A DNA stretch of 64,000 nucleotides, taken from positions 119,296 to 183,295 of IMG/VR virus record IMGVR_UViG_3300047498_000060, one strand, 5' to 3'. Under the pieces are notes generated by a model, which saw only the letters and a program-made list of their open reading frames with translations, was not told where the DNA came from and did not search any database. Both the position numbers and the translations under genes were made by a program. Shown here piece after piece: positions 36,385 through 44,654 of this stretch; the stretch's first letter is position 1, and each line of letters starts with the position of its first letter. Origin of the DNA: a virus.

Positions 36385-38166
36385 ATGGAGCTGATCGTAC
36401 GGAAACCGGACACGGGGTACCTGGACACGAACCTTTGGGTACCCAAGGCCGCGGTCAATGCCGAGGGAGTGAGGCGCGTTCTCACCTTCGAGTTCTTTGA
36501 ACGCGACAAGATGAACGTGCTCACGCTCTACAAGGAGACGGACCACCACCTCATCGTGCCGCGCGAGTTCTGGCCACCCAACACCTTCCAGTTTCCGGTC
36601 ATCGACTGCCGCCCCCTCCGCTACACGCGGACGGGGGTGGTCAGTCACATCAAACTCGACCACGAGTTCGAGGACGGCAAGCTACGTCCCACCGGAAAGA
36701 CAACGCAGCACGACGCTATGGAGGCGTTGCTGAGCACACGGGGCGGCGTTCTTCAGCTGGCCTGCGGTCTCGGGAAGACAGTCATCGCGCTCGACTTTCT
36801 AGCTAGGCGCGGCTTCCCTGCCCTCATCATCCTCGACACTACACAGCTGATGCACCAGTGGGCGAAGGAGATCAACGAGCACCTCATCGTCCCGGGCGGG
36901 GTCGGCCTCATCCAGGGGCAGACATTCGACTGGAAGAAGAGCGTCGTCATCGCCACGTATCACACGCTGGCAGAGCGAGCAGCCTCGCTGCCCGAAGAAG
37001 TACGCCAGTGGTTCGGAACCATCATCTGGGACGAGGCACATCACCTTGGTGCGCCGAAGTTCTCGCGTACGGCCGACCTTTTTTACGGGTTACGCCTCGC
37101 GCTCACGGCAACTCCGGACCGTGAGGATGGCACACATGTCATCTACAACTTCCACCTCGGCCCCGTCTTCTACAAGGACCTGAAGCAGGAGCTCACACCG
37201 GACATCTTCTTTAGGTGGACGAGCGTAGGGCTCGACATGACAGACAAGGCCGTCGCCGCTGCGGTCAACGACTGCAACGGAGAGATGCACATCGGGAAGG
37301 TCGCAGGGCACCTGGGTCGTCAGCCTGCGCGTATCCAGTTCGTTCTCGACGAGGTGAAGCAGGCCATCGACGCCGGCCGCAAGGTCATCGTCCTCTCGAA
37401 GAGCGTCGACGCGCTCGTGAACATGTTCGCTGCGTGGAACCAGCAGCAGGCCCTCATCACGGACATCCCCTTCCCAACCGCGGCCGAGGTCGGGGAGACA
37501 GTGCCGCCCCGTGAACTCGACGGAGATGCGGTGAGCAAGCTGATGGGGCAGATCATGGTGGCGAAGAAGGAACTCGAGAACCCACTCCTCCCTCCGCAGA
37601 AGCGCATCGAGCTCCAGACGAAGAAGGAACACTTCGACCAGGCATGGCAAGCCCACCTCGTCTTCAAGAAGTGCGAGGCCCTCTACAAGGCCAAGCGCGC
37701 GGCGTACCTGAAGGAGCTCATCACCCTGCCCAGCAACGCCGGGCTGATGATCTACAAGGTCAAGCCGGCGATGCGCGACAAGATGCTACGCGAGAGGCAG
37801 GTCACCTTCGCGGTCATGAAGTATGGACGTGAGGGCCTCGACGACCGCAACCTCGACACCATCATCATCAACGAGCCTATTTCAAGCCGCAACTCACTCC
37901 AGCAGATAATGGGGCGCGTTTTGCGGAAGAAGAAGGGTAAGCAGACGTCCGTCGTCGTCTTCCTCGAGGACAACATCGGACCCTTCATCGGCATGTGCCA
38001 GAAGCTTCGCAATCACCTCCGCACCTGGCCCCCCGAAGAGGGCGGACCCTTCGACTACGAGAACATCGGACAACCCGTTTCCCTGCGCACCAAGAAGAAG
38101 GCCGTACTCCAAGCCACGGCCTACGCGCAGTCCACCTCCATCCGACCCGCCACAAGGACCACATGA
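36385..38166 (+). CDS. Superfamily 2 DNA helicase (XPB/RAD25-like)
   Basis: 593 residues, starting on the base after the previous stop, with CAGGAG as ribosome site. Motif I is ACGLGKT (near 130), motif Ia LIILDTTQLMHQW, motif II DEAH (near 215), motif III LTATP, and motif VI QQIMGRVLRKKKGK. A 110-residue N-terminal domain precedes the core. Such helicases unwind branched or duplex DNA at the cost of ATP; a role in recombination or in origin opening fits the block. The insertion between motifs III and VI (near 350-440) is charged and helical. Confidence 0.88.
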   Translation: MELIVRKPDTGYLDTNLWVPKAAVNAEGVRRVLTFEFFERDKMNVLTLYKETDHHLIVPREFWPPNTFQFPVIDCRPLRYTRTGVVSHIKLDHEFEDGKLRPTGKTTQHDAMEALLSTRGGVLQLACGLGKTVIALDFLARRGFPALIILDTTQLMHQWAKEINEHLIVPGGVGLIQGQTFDWKKSVVIATYHTLAERAASLPEEVRQWFGTIIWDEAHHLGAPKFSRTADLFYGLRLALTATPDREDGTHVIYNFHLGPVFYKDLKQELTPDIFFRWTSVGLDMTDKAVAAAVNDCNGEMHIGKVAGHLGRQPARIQFVLDEVKQAIDAGRKVIVLSKSVDALVNMFAAWNQQQALITDIPFPTAAEVGETVPPRELDGDAVSKLMGQIMVAKKELENPLLPPQKRIELQTKKEHFDQAWQAHLVFKKCEALYKAKRAAYLKELITLPSNAGLMIYKVKPAMRDKMLRERQVTFAVMKYGREGLDDRNLDTIIINEPISSRNSLQQIMGRVLRKKKGKQTSVVVFLEDNIGPFIGMCQKLRNHLRTWPPEEGGPFDYENIGQPVSLRTKKKAVLQATAYAQSTSIRPATRTT

Positions 38167-38669
38167 TCACGCCCAAGCTCGACGAACTGTTCCAGCCCGA
38201 GAAGCACACCTGGGTCATGGCGTATCGCCACTCCGCGAAGTACTTCGGTCGCCTCATCGACATCGACGGCGCCAAGCCGCCCGAGGGGAAGACCAACGTC
38301 TTCGCCATCCGCAAGGCCAGGAACGTCGCGCTCAGCCCCATCTTCCAGCTCATCACGGCGCAGCGACAGGTGCACCTCGACGCACAGGGCAAGCCCGTCC
38401 GCTTTGACGAGGCAGGGCGCCCCATGAGCAAGCCGGTGAGTACAGGCATCACGACCGAGCCCTTCGTTCAGCTCGTCGAGTTCTGCGACTACATGACCCC
38501 GATGCATTTCGAGGGTGCTGACATCCAGCGCTTCTTCAGCGAGATGACCAAGGACGACGTGAAGGGATACCGCGAGCTCCTGGAGGGTGTCGTGAACGCG
38601 GTACAAGCCGCGTCTCCCATTACGCTCGCAACGCCGGCGGAGACCCAGCAGGTAGTCCGTGGACGTTGA
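38163..38669 (+). CDS. Hypothetical protein of the replication block
   Basis: 168 residues from the ATG at 38163, coupled to the helicase stop by ATGA. It is alpha/beta and globular, without Cys pairs or membrane segments. Its 3' end overlaps the glycosylase start by 11 bases. Tight coupling on both sides suggests it works in DNA metabolism with them. No family recognised. Confidence 0.65.
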   Translation: MITPKLDELFQPEKHTWVMAYRHSAKYFGRLIDIDGAKPPEGKTNVFAIRKARNVALSPIFQLITAQRQVHLDAQGKPVRFDEAGRPMSKPVSTGITTEPFVQLVEFCDYMTPMHFEGADIQRFFSEMTKDDVKGYRELLEGVVNAVQAASPITLATPAETQQVVRGR

Positions 38670-39516
38670 CGCGCGCAAGCCGCTCGGCCAACTGCAGTCC
38701 GAGTGGAGCACCTGCCAACGCTGCCCTCTCGGAGAGCGACGCCTGCACGTGGGAGCACGCTTCGTCCCTGGCGTGGGCTACCCGCGCTCCGTCATGCTCA
38801 TCGGCGACGGACCGAACGAAGAATCCGAGCAGACAGGTGCGCCCTTCGTCGGACGCTCAGGAGGAATCCTACGTGCCATCCTCGCTCGACTGGGGCTGAA
38901 AGAGTACTACCTCACCAACCTCGTCGCCTGCCGCTCCTGCGTGCCGCAGACCAACGCCTCCGGCGAACCAATGCAGCGCCGCATCGGGGGCGTGATGACC
39001 CCCGTCTACAAGGACGAGACGCCCATCCCGGCACACATCGCGGCGTGCCGTCCGCGCCTCAACGAGGAGATCTACCTCGTCGACCCCACGGTCATCGTAG
39101 GACTCGGTCCCAAGGTCTGTGAGGCCCTCACAGGACGAGCAGCCAATCTGGCACGGGACAATGGCGAGGCGCGCCCCATCTCCACCCCCGGTGCGACCCG
39201 CGTAGCCGAGCTCACCGACAAGGGCGCTTGGCTCCGCAAGGTGAAGGGCCAATGGATCCAGCCGGTCGCCCGTAGTGAGGTGCGTTACCACTTCGTCCCC
39301 ACCTACCACCCGTTTGATGTTGAGCGCGTGATGGACGACATGAGCCCGAACAGCATCTTCAACAAGTTCATCGCCGCGCTCCGTACAGCAGTGCAGACGC
39401 ACGAGGCCTACCTCGAGGGGGCTTACGGCATGACGCCAACGAATCGCGGGCAGGCCACCGACCTCGATCTTCAACACGTAGCGCAGCAGGAAGCACAGAC
39501 CCATGAAGAAGCGTGA
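38659..39516 (+). CDS. Uracil-DNA glycosylase, family 4-like
   Basis: 285 residues from a GTG at 38659. The family 4/5 motif A is GDGPNEESEQTGAPFVGRSG (residues 49-68), and the later HPF at PTYHPFDVER stands for the usual HPS motif. Four Cys (CQRC at 19-22, one in ACRSC, one in AACRPRL) match the layout that binds a 4Fe-4S cluster in family 4. The enzyme would remove uracil from phage DNA, or act in a modified-base pathway. There is an insertion of about 45 residues before the last motif compared with standard family members. Confidence 0.85.
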   Translation: MDVDARKPLGQLQSEWSTCQRCPLGERRLHVGARFVPGVGYPRSVMLIGDGPNEESEQTGAPFVGRSGGILRAILARLGLKEYYLTNLVACRSCVPQTNASGEPMQRRIGGVMTPVYKDETPIPAHIAACRPRLNEEIYLVDPTVIVGLGPKVCEALTGRAANLARDNGEARPISTPGATRVAELTDKGAWLRKVKGQWIQPVARSEVRYHFVPTYHPFDVERVMDDMSPNSIFNKFIAALRTAVQTHEAYLEGAYGMTPTNRGQATDLDLQHVAQQEAQTHEEA

Positions 39517-39937
39517 AGCGAAGCCCGTCACCGTCGACGAGGTCCCCGAGCTGATGGCGTACGAGCTCGCGAAGCGGAAGCTCGACAACTTCAAGAACAA
39601 GCACGCAGCCCTCATCGAGGAGCTCACATCCTTGGCCGAGGCGCACAACACTGCCCTCGAAGCGGCAGACAAAGCCATGCGTGCGAACAGCTACACCTGC
39701 GCTCCGTTCAACCTTCAGCATTTCACGACGAAATACAACGCGGACGAAGCTTTCGTTCTGCTGGGCCGCAACGGATTCCTCGCTGCTGGTGGCAAGGTCG
39801 AGACGAAAGAGGTCTACGAGATCGACAAGGACCGCTTCGAGGCTGCAATCTCGCAGGGCAAGATTGCCGACGAAGTCGTCGAGAAGGTCCGTACCGAGAC
39901 GCCGACCTACAAGAAGCCCAAGCCGCTGGCCGTCTGA
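39503..39937 (+). CDS. Hypothetical helical protein
   Basis: 144 residues, overlapping the glycosylase end by 14 bases. Residues 20-60 form a likely coiled coil (KRKLDNFKNKHAALIEELTS). The C-terminal half is alpha/beta with a basic tail. No motif recognised. It belongs to the replication transcript by position. Confidence 0.6.
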   Translation: MKKREAKPVTVDEVPELMAYELAKRKLDNFKNKHAALIEELTSLAEAHNTALEAADKAMRANSYTCAPFNLQHFTTKYNADEAFVLLGRNGFLAAGGKVETKEVYEIDKDRFEAAISQGKIADEVVEKVRTETPTYKKPKPLAV

Positions 39938-40237
39938 GTGGTGAACTCTGCACGACTCACCATCGAACGCGATGACATCATCATTTATGAGAGGATCGAA
40001 CCGATGGACAAGTTCCAGTCTCTGCGACAGACAACGGGCCCCGAGGCGCACGTCGGGATGAACATGGGTGTGAGTCAGGACTTCGGGAAGCTGAAGGTCG
40101 GCGCATCCGTCACACTCAGCTGCGACCAGAACGAGCAGGCCATCGAGGCGGCCGGCTACCAGGCACTCAACAAGTGCATGGAGTTCGTCACCCAGGGGAT
40201 GCGGTACCTCGCACAGAGCCCGGAGGTGCCACAGTGA
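39938..40237 (+). CDS. Small hypothetical protein
   Basis: 99 residues from the GTG at 39938, directly after the previous stop, or 77 from the ATG at 40004, which has GAGAGGA upstream. The C-terminal 75 residues look beta then helical (LKVGASVTLSCDQN, then a helix with one Cys). The stop overlaps the next GTG. No family recognised. Confidence 0.6.
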   Translation: MVNSARLTIERDDIIIYERIEPMDKFQSLRQTTGPEAHVGMNMGVSQDFGKLKVGASVTLSCDQNEQAIEAAGYQALNKCMEFVTQGMRYLAQSPEVPQ

Positions 40238-40563
40238 TTCGTGGTCACATGAAGGCCGACGGTATCGCGCTCGGCGAAGCCAGCTGCAGCTTCATGAGCT
40301 CGGGCGGCGTTGTTCTCGAGGCCAAGGCTGCCTTCGTCAGCACGAAAACAGGCGACACGTTCGGCTGGACGAAGAACGCCGTCTGGTCGCCGCCCACCAT
40401 CGAGAAGCTAAAGGAGCTCCGCGCATTGATGGAGATCGACCTCGGGCGCATCCATCTCGAAGAAGGCGGCGAGCCGCTCACTGGCATGCCGGCCCCGACC
40501 GAGGGGCGTGGACTCGGTAGCATGCCGAAGAGTGGGATCGGCGAAGAAGTTGGGTCAGTCTGA
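40234..40563 (+). CDS. Small hypothetical protein, last gene before the structured intergenic region
   Basis: 109 residues from a GTG coupled to the previous stop (GTGA); an ATG at 40249 is the alternative. Its N-terminal 60 residues are beta-rich (GEASCSFMSSGGVVLEAKAAFVS), and its C-terminus is Gly/Pro-rich. It is followed at once by a CCCCTA/TAGGGG hairpin, so it probably ends a transcript or segment. No family recognised. Confidence 0.6.
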   Translation: MIRGHMKADGIALGEASCSFMSSGGVVLEAKAAFVSTKTGDTFGWTKNAVWSPPTIEKLKELRALMEIDLGRIHLEEGGEPLTGMPAPTEGRGLGSMPKSGIGEEVGSV

Positions 40564-40564
40564 C

Positions 40565-40580
40565 CCCCTACTGCTAGGGG
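40565..40580 (+). terminator. Hairpin after the small-gene run, possible weak terminator
   Basis: Perfect CCCCTA-CTGC-TAGGGG stem-loop starting two bases after the preceding stop codon. There is no U-tract after it, so it may instead protect a 3' end or act as a processing site. Confidence 0.4.
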
Positions 40581-40622
40581 CGTAACCGTTCGTCCATACA
40601 GCTAATAGAGAAAACGCGGAGG

Positions 40623-40717
40623 CGATTGACGTAGGCCGCACCAGCAGCCACGGTGATCGTCCCCCGCGTGTCCACTTTTGTTAGCCGTGGGGGATAAGAG
40701 GCCCACCTACGTCATCG
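40623..40717 (+). ncRNA. Candidate structured RNA / leader with a three-way junction
   Basis: Non-coding 95 bases in a 175-base gap before the DnaB-like helicase gene. The outer stem pairs 40623-40635 (CGATTGACGTAGG, one bulged T) with 40706-40717 (CCTACGTCATCG), 12 pairs. Inside are two arms: CACC 40639-40642 with GGTG 40652-40655, and TCCCCCGCG 40660-40668 with CGTGGGGGA 40686-40694 (one G-U pair). The closing stem ends about 20 bases before the helicase ATG, with the ribosome site GAGGTG right after it. This fits a leader that regulates the helicase, a processed small RNA, or a replication-origin structure. No known riboswitch core was recognised. Confidence 0.55.
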
Positions 40718-40738
40718 ATCCTTGCTCTCCGAGGTGCA

Positions 40739-42205
40739 ATGTCTCACCAGCTCACGCTCTGCTCGCGCATCATCAGGACCGGTTGCCTACCCGAGGTGCT
40801 GGACTACGGCATCACCGCCGAGGACTTCACCACTCCCGAGGGCCGCGGCCTCTGGTCCCTCATCCAGAACTACCATACGATGGCACAAACCCGAGGGTCT
40901 GTGCTCGACATGAGGGGGCTACTGGAGCAGTACCCCTCCTACGTCTTGACGCCGGATCGCCTAGACAGCTCGACACATGCGCTTTGCTTCGCCGTCCGCC
41001 GAGAGCGCATCCAGTCCGGGGGCCTGAAGGCCCTCGGCGATGCGGCCAGTCTAATCTCCACGGGCATTGACCCGATGGTCCCGCTTGCGCGCCTGCAGGC
41101 CGAGGTGAGTGCGTACCTCGCGCTGGGCTGCACCGCCAACGCAGACATCGGATTCGGTCGCGGTCTCGCCAGCGTCATGCAGCGCATGCAGTTGCAGCGC
41201 GATGGCGTGGACATCTCGCTCATGAAGTGGCCATGGGCGGCGATGAACAAGGCTACACTCGGGCTTCAACGCGACGACTACGTCGTCTTCTACGGACGGC
41301 CCAAGTCAATGAAGACTTGGGCGCTCGCGTACCTCGTAGCCTGGTGTTACGAGAACGAGAAGAAGCTGGTCCTTTACACGAAGGAGATGACGCCGGACAA
41401 CGTCTACCAGCGTGTGCTCGCCTGCATCTGCCGCATCATGTACGAGTTCGTTCGCGACGCGTACACGATGTCCGACAACGACTGGTATGCCATCCAGAAG
41501 CTGTATCACCAGCTTACGCTGGACCCGGTCCTCGCGAGCACGATCGTGGTCCTCAACGGCCGCGACGCCCCTCCAGGAGGGGACACTGTCTCGTGGTTGA
41601 ACAGCAAGATCGACAAGCACAAGCCGGTCGTGGCCTTCATTGACGGGCTCTACCTGCTCAGCGACCAGAACAAGAAGAGCAAGGACCACGAACGCGTGAC
41701 GAGCATCAGCCGTGACATCCGTGGCATGGTCCTCGGCAGCGGCGTGCCCGTCATCGCCACGATGCAGGCCAACCGCAAGGCTGCAGGACACACCGACGCG
41801 AACCTCGACGAAATCGCGTACTCCGACTCCCTCGCGCAGGACTGCACTGCGGCCATTCGCACCATCCAACGCAAGGTCAGCCCCACCGAAGAAGAGAAGA
41901 GCAAGAACCCGCAAGCTGCGCCCAAGCAGTACATCGACCTCATCTTCGGCGGCAGCCGCGAGTACTCCCTGCACGGCATCCGCCTGAACGCAGTGCCGGC
42001 ACGCAACTTCTCTCAGCTGAAGGAGCTCACCGAAGCTGACGTACTCGCCTCCAAGGAAGCAGATGCCGAGGAAGAAGAAGAGCGCAAGGCAGCCCGCGCT
42101 ACGAAGCGTCGCACAGCGAAAGCGAAGGCCGCACAGAACGCCGCGCAGGGAGACATCAAAGGACAGCAAGCCGAAGGTGAGAAGCTAGTCGCCGCACGCA
42201 TGTAA
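40739..42205 (+). CDS. Replicative DNA helicase, DnaB-like
   Basis: 488 residues. The N-terminal domain is helical. The RecA-fold core has Walker A GRPKSMKT (near 186-193), a Walker B-like VVAFIDGLYLL, and an ATMQANR motif like the DnaB H4 region. The C-terminal 60 residues are a Lys/Glu/Ala-rich tail. It should form the hexameric ring that unwinds DNA at the fork, with the primase encoded next (stop and start overlap as TAATG). The gene follows the structured RNA candidate, so its expression may be controlled there. Confidence 0.88.
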   Translation: MSHQLTLCSRIIRTGCLPEVLDYGITAEDFTTPEGRGLWSLIQNYHTMAQTRGSVLDMRGLLEQYPSYVLTPDRLDSSTHALCFAVRRERIQSGGLKALGDAASLISTGIDPMVPLARLQAEVSAYLALGCTANADIGFGRGLASVMQRMQLQRDGVDISLMKWPWAAMNKATLGLQRDDYVVFYGRPKSMKTWALAYLVAWCYENEKKLVLYTKEMTPDNVYQRVLACICRIMYEFVRDAYTMSDNDWYAIQKLYHQLTLDPVLASTIVVLNGRDAPPGGDTVSWLNSKIDKHKPVVAFIDGLYLLSDQNKKSKDHERVTSISRDIRGMVLGSGVPVIATMQANRKAAGHTDANLDEIAYSDSLAQDCTAAIRTIQRKVSPTEEEKSKNPQAAPKQYIDLIFGGSREYSLHGIRLNAVPARNFSQLKELTEADVLASKEADAEEEEERKAARATKRRTAKAKAAQNAAQGDIKGQQAEGEKLVAARM

Positions 42206-43194
42206 TGACCGACCACATCCAGAACGCTGTAGCTCCCTACCTGAACCGGATGCGTCGGGCAGGACCTGAAGAGGTCTCCTCGGTGTGCCCGTTTCACCGG
42301 CGTGCCGACGGGTCGGAGGGAGGTGCCTCGAACTTCTTCATGAACGTGTACAGCGGGTTGTGGTTCTGTCACTCCTGCCACGCTCGTGGGAACCTCTACA
42401 CCTTCCTCCGCGACGTCGGTCTCTCACGTGACCAGATCAAGCTGCAGTATCAGACGGCCCTGGACGAGGCTGGGAAGTACGCGCCGCCACCACCAGATCC
42501 TATCAACCCCGTCGAAGCTGTACTCGAACCCCTAGACGAGGGCTTCCTTGGGCACTTCGACTATTGCCCCCAGCAACTTCTCGACGAGGGCTTCCCGATG
42601 GGGCTCCTCCGAAGGTTCGACATCGGCTACGACTGGAAGCACCACCGCATCACCTTCCCGCTGCGCGACTGGCGGGGGCGACTCGTCGGCATCAGCGGGC
42701 GTGCAGCACAAGATGGGGTCCAGCCGCGGTACAAGCTGTACGACAAGGAGTACCTCGCGTTTGGTCTGCCTGTCCGCAAGACCGAACGCCGGCCGATCAT
42801 CTGGAACATCCACAACGTACTCCTCAAGCAGCACTTCACCACCAAGCCGGAGGTACAACCCCTCGTCGTTGTCGAGGGCTACAAGGCCGCTCTGCGCGTC
42901 GCGCAGGCCAACGTGGAGGTGGGGGCGCTGCTCGGCTCTCACATCACGCAGGAACAGATCTGGTTGCTTCAGAAGCTAGACTGTCCTCTTCTGTTCATGT
43001 TCGACAATGACGATGCCGGAAGAATGGGCCAGCTCGATGCCTGCCACCGACTGTCTCAGACTGGCTCTGTAGGACACCGATTATTCGTCGTCGATTATGC
43101 CGCCCGTCAGCCCAGTGATCTCACCCCACACGCCGTCCTAGAAGCATTGCTCGCACCACAGTCGTTCATGGAATGGTTCATCCGCAACTCATAG
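42205..43194 (+). CDS. DNA primase, CHC2 zinc finger and TOPRIM type
   Basis: 329 residues. The zinc finger is CPFH (28-31) with CHSC (55-58). The TOPRIM region has VVVEGYKAA (Glu near 224) and MFDNDDAGRMG, the conserved acidic sites for metal-dependent primer synthesis. It is shorter than bacterial DnaG and lacks a clear helicase-binding C-terminal domain. It overlaps the helicase stop by one base, as expected for a helicase-primase pair. Confidence 0.9.
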   Translation: MTDHIQNAVAPYLNRMRRAGPEEVSSVCPFHRRADGSEGGASNFFMNVYSGLWFCHSCHARGNLYTFLRDVGLSRDQIKLQYQTALDEAGKYAPPPPDPINPVEAVLEPLDEGFLGHFDYCPQQLLDEGFPMGLLRRFDIGYDWKHHRITFPLRDWRGRLVGISGRAAQDGVQPRYKLYDKEYLAFGLPVRKTERRPIIWNIHNVLLKQHFTTKPEVQPLVVVEGYKAALRVAQANVEVGALLGSHITQEQIWLLQKLDCPLLFMFDNDDAGRMGQLDACHRLSQTGSVGHRLFVVDYAARQPSDLTPHAVLEALLAPQSFMEWFIRNS

Positions 43195-43206
43195 TCAGGA
43201 GCCCAC

Positions 43207-44598
43207 ATGTCATACGGTAAGAACGAAAAAGATCAGGAGCGCGTCAGCTCATTCCGCAAGGAGAGCGCCGCCTTCTCCAAAGCGCAGCCACGCACGGGAG
43301 GGAAGGCCAAGATCCCGGCGTTCCTCGATGAGTACAAGCCCAGCGCCAGCTGCGTCGACACGGTGCGCCTCATCCCCGGTTCCTACGCTCAGGACAAGAT
43401 CATCCTGGCACCCGACGCCGCAGGGCAGCTAACACCAACACTCACGCAGACCACCTGCGACTTCATCAAGATCACCGAGCACTACGACGGGTACTACAAG
43501 AAGGGCTGCATCTGCAGTGCTGGCCCGTTCAACGACCGCGAGCACCGCAAGCCCTGCCACGGCTGCGACATCTACTTCGAGACCGGGGCCCGCAACGAAA
43601 ACGGACGCTTCGAGTCCTCGCGGATGAGCAAGCAGAACAAGTTCGTCTTCTCGGTCTGGGACTACGGGTACTACCACAACAACTACCAGCTCGATGAACA
43701 CGGCAACGTCCGCTCAAACCGGACAACGAACAAGCCGTACATGCAGTGGCAAAAGTGCATCGGCCAGGGCTGCCCCAGCTGCCGTGCGGGCAACATCGAG
43801 ACGAAGCAGGGCTGCATGCGTTGCTGGCCGCTGAGCTACACCTGGTTCCAGGTACTGCGGCAGCAGGACATCAACGTCATCGGCCGCAACTGCGTCCGCT
43901 GCTTCGGGCAGAATTGCATCAGCAGTATCGCCTGGAACACGGCCTGCTGCGGAGCGTGCGTCATTGACATGCGCACTACGCAGATGACGACGGAAGAGAT
44001 CAACAAGCTCACCAACGACGAGTTTACCTGCCAGCGCTGCCACGTCACCAACATGCTCAACGAGGTGTACGAGTGCGGGAACTGCGTACAGCGTGGTCAG
44101 TACGGCGTGCGCGCGTCACTCTTCGACGTTGACCTCAACATCACCGTCGTACCGAGCGGCGTGAACAAGATGCTCCAGGTCGTGGGTTTCACGGGACCGA
44201 ACGTCATCCCCGACAACTGGAAGGAGGTCCTCAAGCCGATGGACCTGCTCGCGCGCTACGCCCCGGACTCTCTCGAGTTCCAGGCCAAGCGCTTCAACGT
44301 TCAGCCTCCGCCCCCACAGCTGGGCCCTCAGCCGCAGCAGTACCCGCAGCAGCCGCAAGGATACCCGCCGGCTCCCCAAGGCTACGCCCCGCCGCCCCCG
44401 CAGCCGGCCTACCAGCCTCCGCCTCAGCAGCCCTGGGCACCGCAGGCCACGCCGGCGCCGATGTACCCGCCGCAGCCTAGCTTCGGGCAGCCCCCGCAGC
44501 AGCCGCAGTACGCGCCGCAAGCGCCTCAACAGGGATACCCGCAAGGGTTTCCCCAGCAGGTCGCACCGTCACCTGCGACGCCCTACGGTCGTCGCTAA
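43207..44598 (+). CDS. Cys-rich candidate single-stranded DNA-binding protein with Pro/Gln-rich tail
   Basis: 463 residues. Residues 40-330 contain more than twenty Cys, many as CxxC pairs (GCPSC, GCMRC, NCVRC, CQRC, ECGNC), mixed with beta strands and aromatic residues. Residues 360-463 are almost only Pro, Gln, Tyr, Gly and Ala. A zinc-bearing beta core followed by a long flexible tail, encoded between primase and polymerase, suggests an ssDNA-binding protein; this rests on context and composition, not on a recognised family. A strong terminator follows directly. Confidence 0.6.
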   Translation: MSYGKNEKDQERVSSFRKESAAFSKAQPRTGGKAKIPAFLDEYKPSASCVDTVRLIPGSYAQDKIILAPDAAGQLTPTLTQTTCDFIKITEHYDGYYKKGCICSAGPFNDREHRKPCHGCDIYFETGARNENGRFESSRMSKQNKFVFSVWDYGYYHNNYQLDEHGNVRSNRTTNKPYMQWQKCIGQGCPSCRAGNIETKQGCMRCWPLSYTWFQVLRQQDINVIGRNCVRCFGQNCISSIAWNTACCGACVIDMRTTQMTTEEINKLTNDEFTCQRCHVTNMLNEVYECGNCVQRGQYGVRASLFDVDLNITVVPSGVNKMLQVVGFTGPNVIPDNWKEVLKPMDLLARYAPDSLEFQAKRFNVQPPPPQLGPQPQQYPQQPQGYPPAPQGYAPPPPQPAYQPPPQQPWAPQATPAPMYPPQPSFGQPPQQPQYAPQAPQQGYPQGFPQQVAPSPATPYGRR

Positions 44599-44613
44599 TC
44601 CCACAACCAGTAC

Positions 44614-44643
44614 ACGGCCCCCACGTAGGGGGCCGTTTCTTTT
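44614..44643 (+). terminator. Strong intrinsic terminator just before the DNA polymerase gene
   Basis: Perfect ACGGCCCCC-ACGTA-GGGGGCCGT hairpin followed by TTCTTTT. It lies only about 12 bases before the polymerase ATG, and the ribosome site AGGTG abuts its U-tract. It should stop most transcripts from the upstream genes. Confidence 0.9.
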
Positions 44644-44654
44644 AGGTGCCCCAC

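Noticed and set aside
40623-40717. tRNA gene
   Set aside because: The closing stem is too long, and no anticodon arm, T-arm consensus or CCA-like acceptor layout is visible.
44599-44654. End of the operon at the 44614 terminator
   Set aside because: Gene order, orientation and function continue across it, so it is treated as a regulatory terminator inside the replication block.
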